64,000 nucleotides of DNA from Actinospineispora spinosispora DSM 44797 (GCF_000429025.1 NZ_KE386836.1:248001-312000); one strand, 5' to 3'. Counted from the stretch's first letter, positions 16,058 through 25,544 are shown. Notes: generated by a model not told the origin, from the letters alone. Program-made: numbers and translations.

Positions 16058-17572
16058 TCAGGCGGCTCCGGGTGCGATCCGCCGTCGGTGCACGGCGAGG
16101 CGGTGCACGGGCTGGCGGAGCTCGTCGACGTCGTGGCCGACCGTGGCGTAGACGTCAGGTCGCAGCGCACGCAGCCGCCAGGCCAGCAGCACGCCGAGGA
16201 TGAGACTCGCCGGCGTGATGGCGACCAGGATGGCGTTGATCGTCGGGCCGGCGTGGGTGATCAGGTTGATGTTGCGGACCAGCAGCAGGGTCGCGCCGGT
16301 CAGCAGGATCGTGGCCGTCACGGCGGCCGGCACGGTCAGCCATGAGGTGTTGGCCAGCTTGTTGCGGACGAAGAAGATGACCACGGCCGCCGCGGTGAGG
16401 GCCTGCAGCGCCATCAGACCGACGACGGCGGGGCTGTTCACCCACAGCACCAGGTTGTTGTACGGGTCCAGCTTGAACACCGCGAACACCACGACCACCA
16501 GCAGCGCGAGCAGGCTCTGGCACTGACCGGCGCGGTAGGGCGAGTGCAACCGGGGGTGCACCGCGCCCATCCAGCCGGGCAGGACCCGGTCCTCGGACAG
16601 CGCGTAGATGTAGCGGTTGATCGCGTTGTGGAAGGCCAGCTGCGCGGCATAGATGCTGGTGATGATCAGCAGGTGCATGGCGTCCGAGGCCCAGGAACCC
16701 ACGTACTTCTGGACCACGATGTAGAACATCTCGGTGGTGTTCGACGAGGCGGTCTGCACCGCGTTGGCGCTGCCGAAGGCCTGGATCGCGGTCCACATGA
16801 TGAACCCGTAGACCAGCGCCATGCCGCCGACCGCGATGTAGGTGGCCCTGGGGATGGTGCGCGCCGGGTCGCGGGCCTCCTTGCGGTACAGCGCGGTGGA
16901 CTCGAAACCGATGAACGCGGCGAATCCGAAGCACAGTGCGGCGCCGACGCCGGGGGTGAAGATGGCGTGCGGGGTGAACGACGCGGTGTCGAGGCCGTGC
17001 GCTCCGCCGTGTGCCACCACGCCGAACGCCATCAGCAGCAGGATCGAGGTCTCGGCGGTCAGCAGCACGGCGAGGACCTTCGCGCCGACGTTGACGCCCC
17101 GGTAGCCCAGTGCCCAGACCAGGACGATCGCGGCGATCGCGATGAACGGCCACGGCACTTCCAGGCCGAAACCGAGCAGTGTGTCATGAACTTGCACGGA
17201 CAGTAATCCATAGAGGCTGATCTGTAACGCGTTGTAACTGACCAGCGCCAGCACCGCTGCGGCGAGTCCCATCGGGGACCCCATGCCCCGCGCGATGTAG
17301 GCGTAGAACGCGCCCGCGCCCTTGACGTGTCTGGTCATCTTCGTGAAGCCCACCGCGAAGATCGACAGAACGACGCCGGCCACGAGATAGCTGACCGGCG
17401 CGCCGACGCCACCCACGGAGATCGCGAGTGGTCCGAAGCCGGACAGGATGGACAGCGGAGCGGCGGCGGAGACCACCAGGAAAACGATCCCCCCGGTGGA
17501 CAGGGAGTTGCTCCTCAGCCTGTGCTTGCCGCTCGGCTGGAGCTCATCCGTGGTCGGTAGTCCGACTCGCAT
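16058..17572 (-). CDS. APC family amino acid / amine permease
   Basis: About 504 residues with 12 or so transmembrane segments, starting GGIVFLVVSAAAPLSILSGF, the first APC helix with its unwound glycine-rich substrate site. FGFAAFIGFESTALYRKEA is the conserved TM6/TM7-loop region of the superfamily. A hydrophilic N-terminal 25 residues is cytoplasmic. ATG 17572 has AGGAAGG ten bases upstream and replaces a longer open frame. Likely an inner-membrane symporter for an amino acid or polyamine. Its neighbour is a deiminase-like protein of guanidino-compound type, so the cargo may be arginine- or agmatine-like (inference). Confidence 0.9.
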   Translation of the reverse strand: MRVGLPTTDELQPSGKHRLRSNSLSTGGIVFLVVSAAAPLSILSGFGPLAISVGGVGAPVSYLVAGVVLSIFAVGFTKMTRHVKGAGAFYAYIARGMGSPMGLAAAVLALVSYNALQISLYGLLSVQVHDTLLGFGLEVPWPFIAIAAIVLVWALGYRGVNVGAKVLAVLLTAETSILLLMAFGVVAHGGAHGLDTASFTPHAIFTPGVGAALCFGFAAFIGFESTALYRKEARDPARTIPRATYIAVGGMALVYGFIMWTAIQAFGSANAVQTASSNTTEMFYIVVQKYVGSWASDAMHLLIITSIYAAQLAFHNAINRYIYALSEDRVLPGWMGAVHPRLHSPYRAGQCQSLLALLVVVVFAVFKLDPYNNLVLWVNSPAVVGLMALQALTAAAVVIFFVRNKLANTSWLTVPAAVTATILLTGATLLLVRNINLITHAGPTINAILVAITPASLILGVLLAWRLRALRPDVYATVGHDVDELRQPVHRLAVHRRRIAPGAA

Positions 17573-18956
17573 GTCCGCGGTCCTTCCTGGAGGGGCAGGG
17601 CTGCCATCGAACGCTGCGGGGGCGCTCCATGTGGTTCGGCCGGGCAAGTTTTGCGTGCAGTCTGTTCAAACGGTTCAATTCATGTCAAGGTGCACTCAAT
17701 CACTGCTCCGAACACTGAACGTCACCGCTGAACTGGGCGAACGCACTCCCGGTCACGGACGCGACGATGGGGCCGACGCACTTGCTCTGCGTGATGGGTC
17801 GGGCGTTTCGGTGGCTGTTCCTAGGGAATCTTCCAGTTCGGATGCTTCGCCGTTATATCACCATGCCAAGACGAGGGACGCAATCGTCGATCTGAACTAA
17901 AGCCGGGCTCTCGCGGTCTCGATCGGCACCCTCCGACCTGATCGACAGGGCCCTGACCGTTGTGCGCGCCGGGTCGGCCGACAGTCACGGCGGATACCTC
18001 GCACCGCACGTGGCGGCCGGTGCGCGATCGGCGTCTACTGCCATGCATGTGCAGTCGCAGATGCGCCGACGATTGGGAGAATGGCCGAGTGCCGGGTGTG
18101 GGGCGACCGCGCTGAACTGCGGGTTCGGTGAATCGGCGCGACCACGGGGCATTACGTCGACTGTTCGTGACGCGGAGTTACGGCAAGTGCGACACGACGA
18201 CCGTCAGAGTGGCCGATGTGGGTGAACCGGTGTGGCGGATGGGACGGTTGGCCACGGTTCCGAGCGCAGTGCGGCAGCGTCTGAGGTAGACCTGAGCTCG
18301 ACCCGGTGATTCACACCATAGTGGTACTTATATCGGCGACTTGTCCGGATAAACCGGACGATCCCGGCGCCGCGGAGCGCTCGACGGCTCCGCGTGACGC
18401 GGTCACCCCGAGTGTTCGGCGTCTCTCGCCGGCTCCGACGCGGGGGTTGATTCGAACGGTGAACTAAAGTGAGGCTAAGAAGCCCGCCTAGAGGTTCCTG
18501 ATAGAACAGGCGGCGAAGACGCTTGGGAGAACAGCCTCCACCTCGCCCATCAATGAGTCACGGGGTCGACCCACTCGGTCCGCGCGACACCTTGATCCTT
18601 CGCGTGGTGGAGCATCGGCGGAATGAGTCGCGCTCGGGTGTGGCGCGGCTGAGTGTCCTGATCTGTGGGTGAACGACCGTCTTCGACGCGTGGTTGGCCC
18701 GCCTCCGTGCTCGCCGTCCGCACCAGCTCGTTGGTGCTGGAGATACCCGTGTTGCCAGGTGAGCACTGTGAGCCTTAAGACACATTGAACAGGAGGTTTT
18801 GTCTCTTGTGACAAAGTCGTTACTGATCAAGACTGAGGTGTAGGGAATACCCTTTTCGAGGGATTACATACGTTATAGCACTTCAGGCGATGTTGGTCGT
18901 CGGCCGCAGGGGAAGGCAGCCGGTATCGACGTCGGGGGAGAGGAGAGCGATCCCGC
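17573..18956. other. 1.4-kb gene-free stretch
   Basis: No reading frame shows convincing GC-rich third positions or a recognisable product; short minus-strand frames near 18488-18830 were discarded. It is less GC-rich than its surroundings in places (TCACACCATAGTGGTACT near 18311). Features seen: a GTCCGG/CCGGAC palindrome (18343-18359) and a CCGCCT/AGGCGG pair near 18484-18515. It separates two divergent permease clusters and probably holds their promoters, perhaps with an unrecognised RNA or a decayed gene. Confidence 0.5.
18798..18815. promoter_or_regulatory. palindrome upstream of first MFS gene
   Basis: TTTGTCTCTTGTGACAAA: 6-bp arms with a 6-base centre, ~140 bases before the first permease start. 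The right half, TGTGACAAAG, resembles TGACAAGT in the palindrome before the second permease, so both could bind the same regulator. Confidence 0.4.
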
Positions 18957-20324
18957 ATGGGTTCGTCGCGGCACTCTGCTGGCCTGACCGCCTCCGGCGC
19001 ACGTTTCGCCAGGAGCTGGACGCAGCGGGTCGTCTCGCTCGGTGAGTTCATGGACGGCTACGACCTGCTGGTCATCGGTGCCGCCATGCTGTTCCTCAAG
19101 CCGTATTTCGGGCTCAGTGCCGCTCAGGTCGGCTGGGTCAGTGCGATTGCGTTCATCGGCGCCGCATTCGGCCTGGTGGTGTTCGGCGATCTGTCCGACA
19201 GATTCGGACGACGCGTCATATTCATCATCAACCTGGTGTGCTTCGTGTTCACCTCGATCGCCGCCGCGTTCGCGACGAACTTCTGGCAGCTCATGGTGGT
19301 GCGGTTCCTGATCGGCGTCGCGGTCGGTATGGACATCCCGACCTCGCACGCGTTCCTCGCCGAGATCGCGCCGAGGAGCAGGCGTGGCCGGGTGGCGGGC
19401 AGCCTGCCGAACATGATGTGGCTGGCCGGCGCCACGGTGTCGGTCGTGCTCGCTCTCTCCCTCGGTCCGGTGTTCGGCGACGAGACCTGGCGGTGGCTGT
19501 TCGGGCTCGCCTCGGTGCCAGCGGTGTGCGTGCTGGTGATGCGGCACATGCTGCCGGAGTCGCCGCGCTGGTTGCTCGCGCACGGACGGGGGCAAGAGGC
19601 GCAGCAGATCTTCAGCCTGCTCGAGCTCGAACCGCCGAGCGCCAAGGGGCGGGCGCAGGAGCCGCTGAGCAGGCGCTACCGGGACCTGCTGCGCGGGCCG
19701 ATGCTGCGCAGGCTGCTGGTGGTCACCGCGTTCTTCGCACTGCAGTCCTTCGGTGGCGCGATAGCCACGGTGGCGGGGCCGATCGTGCTGGACAGCACCG
19801 GCCTGGGCAGGCAGAACATCCTGGTCTTCTCGCTGGCCGGGTTCGTCGTCGGCATGTTCGCGGTTCTCGGCGGCGCGATGATCATCGACCGGGTCAACCG
19901 CAGGGCGATGGGTATCTGGACCTGTCTCGGAGTGTTCATCGCGGGGTTGGGCATCGCGACGGTCGGGCGGCAGTCGCCGTCGGTGCTGGTGCTCTACTTC
20001 GTGCTCTACTCGATGCTGACCTGGCTCGGCCCTGGTGTGCTGTCCTGGGTGTGGAGTGTCGAGGCGTTCCCCACTCAGCTGCGTGGACTCGGGTCGGGTA
20101 TCGCGCAGTGCGTCACGCGGCTGGCGATCGCGCTCAACGTCGTGCTCGTGCCCCTGCTGCTGCCGCATTTCGGTCTGACCACCGTGCTGTTCTACGCGTG
20201 CGCGTACCTGGTGTGTGTCGCGCTGGTCGCGGCGTCACCGTGGCTCGCCACCACCGGCAGGGAGCTGGAGCTGGCGACAGTGCGGGACGAGGCCCGGACG
20301 CCCGTGCGATGGGCGCGCCGCTAG
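18957..20324 (+). CDS. MFS transporter (sugar/aromatic-acid porter type), copy 1
   Basis: A 455-residue major facilitator with 12 transmembrane segments. GEFMDGYDLLVIGAAM is the first helix with the Asp of acid-type porters. GDLSDRFGRRVIF is the signature loop 2-3 motif; MDIPTSHAFLAEIAPRSRRG lies in the loop 4-5 region, and LPESPRWL is the sugar-porter motif after helix 6. Its sequence is highly similar, end to end, to the next gene, so they arose by tandem duplication. RBS GGAGAGGAGAG precedes ATG 18957. It likely imports the substrate of the downstream enolase-superfamily and SDR enzymes. Confidence 0.92.
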   Translation: MGSSRHSAGLTASGARFARSWTQRVVSLGEFMDGYDLLVIGAAMLFLKPYFGLSAAQVGWVSAIAFIGAAFGLVVFGDLSDRFGRRVIFIINLVCFVFTSIAAAFATNFWQLMVVRFLIGVAVGMDIPTSHAFLAEIAPRSRRGRVAGSLPNMMWLAGATVSVVLALSLGPVFGDETWRWLFGLASVPAVCVLVMRHMLPESPRWLLAHGRGQEAQQIFSLLELEPPSAKGRAQEPLSRRYRDLLRGPMLRRLLVVTAFFALQSFGGAIATVAGPIVLDSTGLGRQNILVFSLAGFVVGMFAVLGGAMIIDRVNRRAMGIWTCLGVFIAGLGIATVGRQSPSVLVLYFVLYSMLTWLGPGVLSWVWSVEAFPTQLRGLGSGIAQCVTRLAIALNVVLVPLLLPHFGLTTVLFYACAYLVCVALVAASPWLATTGRELELATVRDEARTPVRWARR

Positions 20325-20371
20325 CGGGTCCGGGGAGTCCAGCGGTTGCGGTCGGCTGATCATCGGTTTTC

Positions 20372-20388
20372 ACTTGCCAGTGACAAGT
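20372..20388. promoter_or_regulatory. operator candidate before second MFS gene
   Basis: ACTTGCCAGTGACAAGT: a 17-bp palindrome with one mismatch, 14 bases before the second permease start. ROK-type regulators bind similar palindromes, and the ROK gene lies downstream in the same cluster. Confidence 0.45.
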
Positions 20389-20401
20389 AATCGGGGGTCC
20401 C

Positions 20402-21727
20402 ATGTCGTCGACCGAGGCACGCAACTCACCGGCCCGGGCCAGCTTCGCCAAGAACTGGACCAGACGCATCGTCGCGTTCGGCGAGTTCATCGACGGCTAC
20501 GACCTGCTGGTCATCGGCGCCGCGATGTTGTTCCTCAAACCCTACTTCGGGCTCAGCGCCGCGCAGGTCGGGCTGGTCAGCGCGAGTGCGTTCATCGGGA
20601 CCGCGCTGGGGCTCGTCGTGTTCGGCGACCTGTCCGACCGGTTCGGTCGCCGGGTCATCTTCATGATCAACCTGGTGTTCTTCGTGTTCGCCTCCGTCGC
20701 CGCCGCGTTCGCGACGAACTTCTGGCAGCTCATGGTGGCGCGGTTCGTGATCGGTGTCGCGGTCGGTATGGACATCCCGACCTCGCACGCCTTCCTCGCC
20801 GAGATCTCACCGGACAGCAGGCGCGGTCGGGTGGCGGGCAGCCTGCCGAACATGATGTGGCTGTCCGGCGCGATCGCCTCGGTGATCCTCGCGCTGCTGC
20901 TCGGTCCGCTGACCGGGGAGGAGACCTGGCGGTGGCTCTTCGGACTGGCCGCGATCCCGGCCGCGATGGTCCTGCTGGCCAGGCAGTTCCTGCCGGAGTC
21001 GCCGCGCTGGCTGCAGTCTCGCGGGCGCGAGGACGAAGCGCGCCGGGTGTTCGCCATGCTGGAGCTGGCCCCATCGGTTGCCGAGGAACGCCGGCCGGAG
21101 GCGGGGCGCTACCGGGACCTGCTGACCGGACGGACCGGTCGCCGGCTGCTCGCGGTGACCGGGTTCTTCGCGCTGCAGGCCTTCGGCGGCGCGGTGGCCA
21201 CGGTCGCCGGGCCGCTGGTGCTGGACAGCACCGGGATCGGCCGACAGAACACCCTGCTGTTCTCTCTCGCCGGATTCGTCGTCGGGCTGCTCGCGGTGCT
21301 CGGCGGCTCGGTGATCATCGACCGCGTCAACCGGCGGACGATGGGCATCTGGACGTGTCTCGGCGTGTTCGCGGCCGGCGTGGGCATCGCCGTGCTCGGC
21401 CCGACCTCCACGGCGGCGCTGGTCGGGTTCTTCGTCTGCTACTCGCTGCTGACCTGGTTCGGCCCGGGTGTGCTGTCCTGGGTGTGGAGCGTCGAGGCGT
21501 TCCCGACCGCGGTGCGCGGTCTGGGCTCGGGTGTCGCGCAGTGCATGACGCGGCTGGCGATCGCGCTCAACGTCGTGCTGGTGCCGACGCTGTTGGCCCG
21601 CTTCGGCCTGACTACCGTGTTCTTCTATGCCTGCGCCTACCTGCTCTGCGTGTTGATCGTGGTGGGCTCACCCTGGTTGGCGACGACCGGCAAGGAGCTC
21701 GAACAGGCCGGTGGCACCCGTGAGTGA
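20402..21727 (+). CDS. MFS transporter, tandem paralogue (copy 2)
   Basis: A 441-residue twelve-helix permease, near-duplicate of the preceding gene: same GDLSDRFGRRVIF motif, same MDIPTSHAFLAEISPDSRRG loop, same WVWSVEAFPT helix-10 stretch. The central loop (about residues 215-235) and C-terminal tail differ most, so substrate range or regulation may have diverged. A weak RBS, GGGGTCC, precedes ATG 20402. The stop TGA (21725-21727) is inside palindrome P6, in a different frame from most other palindrome-encoded stops. Confidence 0.92.
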   Translation: MSSTEARNSPARASFAKNWTRRIVAFGEFIDGYDLLVIGAAMLFLKPYFGLSAAQVGLVSASAFIGTALGLVVFGDLSDRFGRRVIFMINLVFFVFASVAAAFATNFWQLMVARFVIGVAVGMDIPTSHAFLAEISPDSRRGRVAGSLPNMMWLSGAIASVILALLLGPLTGEETWRWLFGLAAIPAAMVLLARQFLPESPRWLQSRGREDEARRVFAMLELAPSVAEERRPEAGRYRDLLTGRTGRRLLAVTGFFALQAFGGAVATVAGPLVLDSTGIGRQNTLLFSLAGFVVGLLAVLGGSVIIDRVNRRTMGIWTCLGVFAAGVGIAVLGPTSTAALVGFFVCYSLLTWFGPGVLSWVWSVEAFPTAVRGLGSGVAQCMTRLAIALNVVLVPTLLARFGLTTVFFYACAYLLCVLIVVGSPWLATTGKELEQAGGTRE

Positions 21728-21762
21728 GTTCGGCTGCCCGGACAGCCCAACTCACTCACGGG
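21717..21762. terminator. family P palindrome P6
   Basis: CCCGTGAGTGAGTTCGGCTG pairs with CAGCCCAACTCACTCACGGG (one mismatch) between the second permease and the ROK gene, which are co-directional. It probably ends or attenuates the permease transcript. The permease stop is the second TGA of GTGAGTGA. Confidence 0.8.
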
Positions 21763-21785
21763 GTCTGATCAGGGGGGCGCGACCG

Positions 21786-22922
21786 GTGCAGGCGCGCAGC
21801 ACGAACAGCGCGGCGGTGCTGCGGCTGCTGCTCGGCGAGCCGATGTCCCGTGCCGAGCTGGCCACGTGCCTCGAGCTGACGCAGGGTTCGGTCACCCGGA
21901 TCACCGCGCCGCTGCTGGACGCCGGACTGATCACCGAGCTCGCCGCGCGCGGAGCGTCCAGCGGCCGTCCCCGCACCCCGCTGGACCTGGTCGGCGACGC
22001 GCGGTACGCGGTCGGCGTGCATTTCGGGCTGCGACACACCACCGCCGGGCTGACCGACCTGCGCGGCCGTTACGTCGAGCAGCTCGTGCACCGGCGCGAT
22101 CCCGGTGCGCCCGAGGAGCTGATCGTCGCCGCCGCCGAGATGGTGCGTGAGCTGGTCGGATCCGCTCCGGGACCGGTGATCGGGATCGGGGCGACGACCG
22201 GGGGTCAGGTCGATGCCGAGAGCGGCGTGGTCCTGCGCAACGACCTGCTCGGCTGGCGTGACGTGGCACTGCGTGAGCAACTGGCGCAGCTCGTCGACCG
22301 CCCGATCCTGGTGGACAGCCACGTGCTGACCGAGACGCGCGCCGAGCTGCTGTTCGGCGCGGCCCGCACCGAGTCCGACATCGCCTACCTGTTCGTCGGC
22401 AACGTGCTGGAGCTGGGGCTCGCGATCGACGGGCGGGTGCGTGCCGGGTCGTTCGCCGAGCTGGTGGTGCCCGGGCCGAACGGCCACCTGCGGATCGGTG
22501 AGGTCGCCACCGACCGGTCGGTGCTCGCGCACGCCCGGCTGGCCGGTGTGCTCCACGAGGACCGGGGACTTCCCGAGCTGGCCGAGACCGCGCAGCGCGA
22601 CCGGACCTGGCGGGGCAGGGTCGCCGACGACCTGCTGCGCGGCAGGGCGGCGCTGGTCGGCTCGGCGATCGGGCAGGTGATGACGTTGCTGTCGCCCTCG
22701 CGGGTCGTCGTCGGCGGTGGACTGCTCGCCGTGCCCGCCCATCTGTCCGATGTCCGGGCCGCCGCGGCGCGGATCGTCGGGGACCAGGCCGACCCGGAGA
22801 CGATCGTGCCGTCCGGGCTGGGCCGTCACCCGTTGGTCACCGCCGCCGCGTCGACCGTGCTGACCAGCTACTACGAGGACCCGGTCGGCTGGGAGCCGGT
22901 GCCGCTCGGGGTGCCGCGCTGA
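21786..22922 (+). CDS. ROK family transcriptional regulator
   Basis: About 378 residues. The N-terminal winged helix (residues 1-70) has SRAELATCLELTQGSVTRIT. The remainder is the ROK sugar-kinase-like fold, but the ATP loop (normally DxGxT) reads VGVHFGLRHTTAG, and the zinc motif CGxxGCxE is absent from the GPNGHLRIGEVATD region. It should therefore bind a ligand without phosphorylating it. GTG 21786 has AGGGGGG eight bases before. It ends one base into the next gene, TGATG, so it is translationally coupled to the enolase-superfamily gene. Confidence 0.85.
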   Translation: MQARSTNSAAVLRLLLGEPMSRAELATCLELTQGSVTRITAPLLDAGLITELAARGASSGRPRTPLDLVGDARYAVGVHFGLRHTTAGLTDLRGRYVEQLVHRRDPGAPEELIVAAAEMVRELVGSAPGPVIGIGATTGGQVDAESGVVLRNDLLGWRDVALREQLAQLVDRPILVDSHVLTETRAELLFGAARTESDIAYLFVGNVLELGLAIDGRVRAGSFAELVVPGPNGHLRIGEVATDRSVLAHARLAGVLHEDRGLPELAETAQRDRTWRGRVADDLLRGRAALVGSAIGQVMTLLSPSRVVVGGGLLAVPAHLSDVRAAAARIVGDQADPETIVPSGLGRHPLVTAAASTVLTSYYEDPVGWEPVPLGVPR

Positions 22923-23926
22923 TGGAGCCGCCGTTAGTCCGCTTTCTCAAGCTGGACCCGGTCCGGGTGTCGGCGCGCACCACCTGGTTGCTGCTCTCGC
23001 TGACCACGACCGACGGGACCGTCCGCCGGGGTGAGTGCTCCGACGCCGGCTCGCTTCCCTCGGTCGCCGGCTGGGTCGACGAGCTCGCGTCGCTGCTGGT
23101 CTCGGTGCCGTTGGCCGAGGTGGCCGAGCGACTGGACAGGTGGGTCGGTGCCGCCGACCGGTTCGGCAGGCGAACGGTGGCCGGCGGGGTGCTGACCGCG
23201 GTCGAGGCCGACGGGTGGCGGGCGAGCGGGCCCGTGCGGCTCTACGCGAACATCAACCGTGCCACGGTGACCCGCACCCCGGACGGGTTCGCCGAGCTGG
23301 CGCGCCGCGCGGTCGCCGACGGGTTCGGCTGGGTCAAGCTCGCGCCGTTCGACGGTCTGACCGGCGCGGACCGGGCGCGGGCCGGGCTGGACTGCGCGCG
23401 AGCGGTACGTGCCGAGATCGGCGGTTCGGTCGGGCTCATGGTCGACGTGCACGAGCTGCTCGACGACGGCGAGCTGGACACGATCCTGCCCGCGCTGGCC
23501 GAGCTCGACCTGACCTGGCTGGAGGACGCAGCCGAACTGCACCGGGTCGACCGGCTGGCCCGGATCCGGGAGGTCGTCGGCTGTCCTCTGGCCGGTGGTG
23601 AGCGGCTCGACTCGATAGCCGAGGCGGTGCCGGCGTTGCGTGCCGGGGCGTTGGACGTGGTGTTGCCGGACATCAAGCACGCGGGTGGCCCGTCGAGGGC
23701 GTTCGCGCTGGCCACCTCGGCCGCGCGGCACGGCGCCGAGGTCTCGCTGCACAACCCGAGCGGGCCGGTGGCCACCTCGACGAGCGCCGCGGTGATGGAA
23801 CGGACCGGCTCGGCGCTACCGCTGGAGTTCATGTTCGGCGAGCACCCGGAGCGGGCCGAGCTGGTCGGGTCGGCGGAACGAATCCGGGACGGCAGCTGGA
23901 CACCGACCCGAAAGAAGCGCCTGTAG
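22922..23926 (+). CDS. enolase superfamily enzyme (mandelate racemase/dipeptide epimerase type)
   Basis: A 334-residue TIM-barrel enzyme of the enolase superfamily. Candidate metal ligands and bases: WVKLAPFD gives the Lys after strand 2, LMVDVHE the first Asp, LTWLEDA the Glu of strand 4, LAGGERLD the next Glu, and DVVLPDIKHAGG the strand-6 Asp/Lys region. EVSLHNPSGP is the strand-8 His. The capping domain (residues 1-120) is shortened compared with ~370-residue relatives. It abstracts a proton alpha to a carboxylate: likely a sugar-acid dehydratase or racemase. Clustered with ROK regulator, permeases and SDR. Confidence 0.85.
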   Translation: MEPPLVRFLKLDPVRVSARTTWLLLSLTTTDGTVRRGECSDAGSLPSVAGWVDELASLLVSVPLAEVAERLDRWVGAADRFGRRTVAGGVLTAVEADGWRASGPVRLYANINRATVTRTPDGFAELARRAVADGFGWVKLAPFDGLTGADRARAGLDCARAVRAEIGGSVGLMVDVHELLDDGELDTILPALAELDLTWLEDAAELHRVDRLARIREVVGCPLAGGERLDSIAEAVPALRAGALDVVLPDIKHAGGPSRAFALATSAARHGAEVSLHNPSGPVATSTSAAVMERTGSALPLEFMFGEHPERAELVGSAERIRDGSWTPTRKKRL

Positions 23927-23988
23927 TTGCAAGTATCTAATAGGTGCGACGTGATGCAGTCGCGGCAGGTGAGGGAAAAGGGAACACA

Positions 23989-24735
23989 GTGACAAGTCGG
24001 GGAGCAGTGGTGATCGGGGCGGCGGGTGGCATCGGAGCCGCCACCGTCCGGCGGTTGATCGCCGACGGCTGGGTGGTCGCGGCGCTGGACGTCGACGCTC
24101 GGGTCAAGGAGCTGGCCGGCCCCGGGTGCGTCCCGGTGGTCGGCGACGCCCGGGAGGAGATGGCGCTCGACAACGCGTTCGAAGCACTCGGCGGGCACCC
24201 GGTGGCCGGGCTGGTGCACTGCGTGCTCGCCGAACACCGGGGTGCGCTGCTCGACCAGGACCGTGAGGACCTGATGTGGGCGCTGGACCTGGGTGCGGTG
24301 TCCGCGCACTCCGCGATCAGGGCACTCGCCGGCCGTGCGCAGGGCCCCAGCTCGGCGGTGCTGGTCAGCTCGGTCCAGGCCGCCGGAGTGGTGCCCGGCC
24401 AGGCCGCCTACGCCATGGGCAAGGCCGCGCTCGAAGCGCTGGCCAGGGTCGCGGCCGTGGAGCTCGGGCGGGTCGGTCTGCGCTGCAACGTCGTGCGCCC
24501 CGGCTTCGTCCCGGTACCCCGCAACGAGCACCGCTGGGCCGAGCAGTCCGGCCGCGCCGAGCTCGCCGAATGGTTCCCGCTGCGGCGGCTGTGCAACCCG
24601 TCCGAGGTTGCCGACGCGATCGCGTTCCTTGTCGGCGACGAGTCGACGTACCTGTCCGGCTCGGTCCTGACCGTCGACGGCGCGGCCAACCTCGTTCTAC
24701 CCGAGGCGGTTCCCACTGACAGAAGATGGCAGTGA
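23989..24735 (+). CDS. SDR family oxidoreductase
   Basis: A 248-residue short-chain dehydrogenase. GTG 23989 gives VVIGAAGGIGAATV at the N-terminus, the Rossmann GxxxGIG cofactor loop; the acidic LDVDAR after strand 2 favours NAD. The catalytic residues are Ser in LVSSVQAAG and Tyr/Lys in YAMGKAAL; LSGSVLTVDGA is the usual C-terminal signature. The NNAG motif is replaced by HCVLAEH, unusual. Its place after an enolase-superfamily gene and permeases suggests it oxidises or reduces a sugar-derived carbonyl. The start replaces a longer frame that runs through a promoter region. Confidence 0.88.
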   Translation: MTSRGAVVIGAAGGIGAATVRRLIADGWVVAALDVDARVKELAGPGCVPVVGDAREEMALDNAFEALGGHPVAGLVHCVLAEHRGALLDQDREDLMWALDLGAVSAHSAIRALAGRAQGPSSAVLVSSVQAAGVVPGQAAYAMGKAALEALARVAAVELGRVGLRCNVVRPGFVPVPRNEHRWAEQSGRAELAEWFPLRRLCNPSEVADAIAFLVGDESTYLSGSVLTVDGAANLVLPEAVPTDRRWQ

Positions 24736-24755
24736 ACCGGTCTTAGCGTGTGGCC

Positions 24756-25544
24756 ATGCCTCCTTTCGAGATCGAATCCTTCGTCAACCGCTACGTCTCC
24801 GTGTGGAACGAGCCCGACCCGGACGCCCGGCGCGCTCTGGTCGCCGGGCTGTGGGCGCCTGACGGCGTCGAGGTGCTCGGATCGGTCCAGTACCGGGGCC
24901 ATCAGGAGCTGGAAGCGCGCGTGACCAGCGCATACGAGCAGTTCGTCGCCGGTGCCGGACACGTCTTCGTCTCCGCCGAGGACGCCTCGACGCACAGCAA
25001 CATGATCACCTTCCGGACGCACATGCTGCCGTCCGGAGGCGGCGACCTGCTCTGGACCGGCGTGATCTTCGCCGAGCTCGACGACTCCGGCCGGATCGTG
25101 CGAGACGTCCAGTTCGCTGTTCCGATCGTTCCGGCGACCAGCACTCGGGCCGTCGCCTCGGCGTTTCTCGCCAGGCTCGGTGCTGGCGACGCGGAAGGGG
25201 CGGCGGAGCTGTTCGCGGACAAGGTCGACTGGCTGGTGAACTGGCCTGCGCGTGAGTACCCCGCGACGCCGTGGATCCGGGACCGGTCGACCAAGGCGGA
25301 CATGGCCGAGCTGTTCCGTGAGCTGGTCGCCCACCACGGGCCGGACGGTCGGGCGCCTGTCGTGCCGACGGTTCTCGTCGATGGGGTCGATGCCGTACTG
25401 CTCACCGAGATCCGCCAGACCGCTCGGGCCACCGGTCGTGGCTACACGGCGCACTGCGCGTTGCGGATCACGGTGGAGGACGGGTTGATCACCCGGTACC
25501 ACGTCTACGAGGACAGCCTCAGTATTGCGGAGGCGTTCGCTTAG
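24756..25544 (+). CDS. double NTF2-fold (SnoaL-like) protein
   Basis: About 262 residues made of two SnoaL/NTF2-like alpha+beta barrels: residues 1-125 (FVNRYVSVWNEPDPDARRAL, ending DVQFAVPIVP) and 130-262 (AVASAFLARLGAGDAEGAAE, ending RYHVYEDSLS). The fold binds small hydrophobic ligands and may act as isomerase, dehydratase or ketone-binding protein. Fused pairs are uncommon but known. The gene follows the SDR by 20 bases, so it belongs to the same operon and may process the same substrate. ATG 24756 is preferred over GTG 24750. Its function remains inferred. Confidence 0.8.
   Translation: MPPFEIESFVNRYVSVWNEPDPDARRALVAGLWAPDGVEVLGSVQYRGHQELEARVTSAYEQFVAGAGHVFVSAEDASTHSNMITFRTHMLPSGGGDLLWTGVIFAELDDSGRIVRDVQFAVPIVPATSTRAVASAFLARLGAGDAEGAAELFADKVDWLVNWPAREYPATPWIRDRSTKADMAELFRELVAHHGPDGRAPVVPTVLVDGVDAVLLTEIRQTARATGRGYTAHCALRITVEDGLITRYHVYEDSLSIAEAFA

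Noticed and set aside
18484..18520. Riboswitch or T-box before the first MFS gene
   Set aside because: A CCGCCT / AGGCGG pair exists, but none of the conserved aptamer blocks I know is present.
23927..23988. Start of the SDR gene at ATG/TTG-type codons upstream of GTG 23989
   Set aside because: The extra residues precede the Rossmann strand without family match, and the stretch looks like a promoter or leader.
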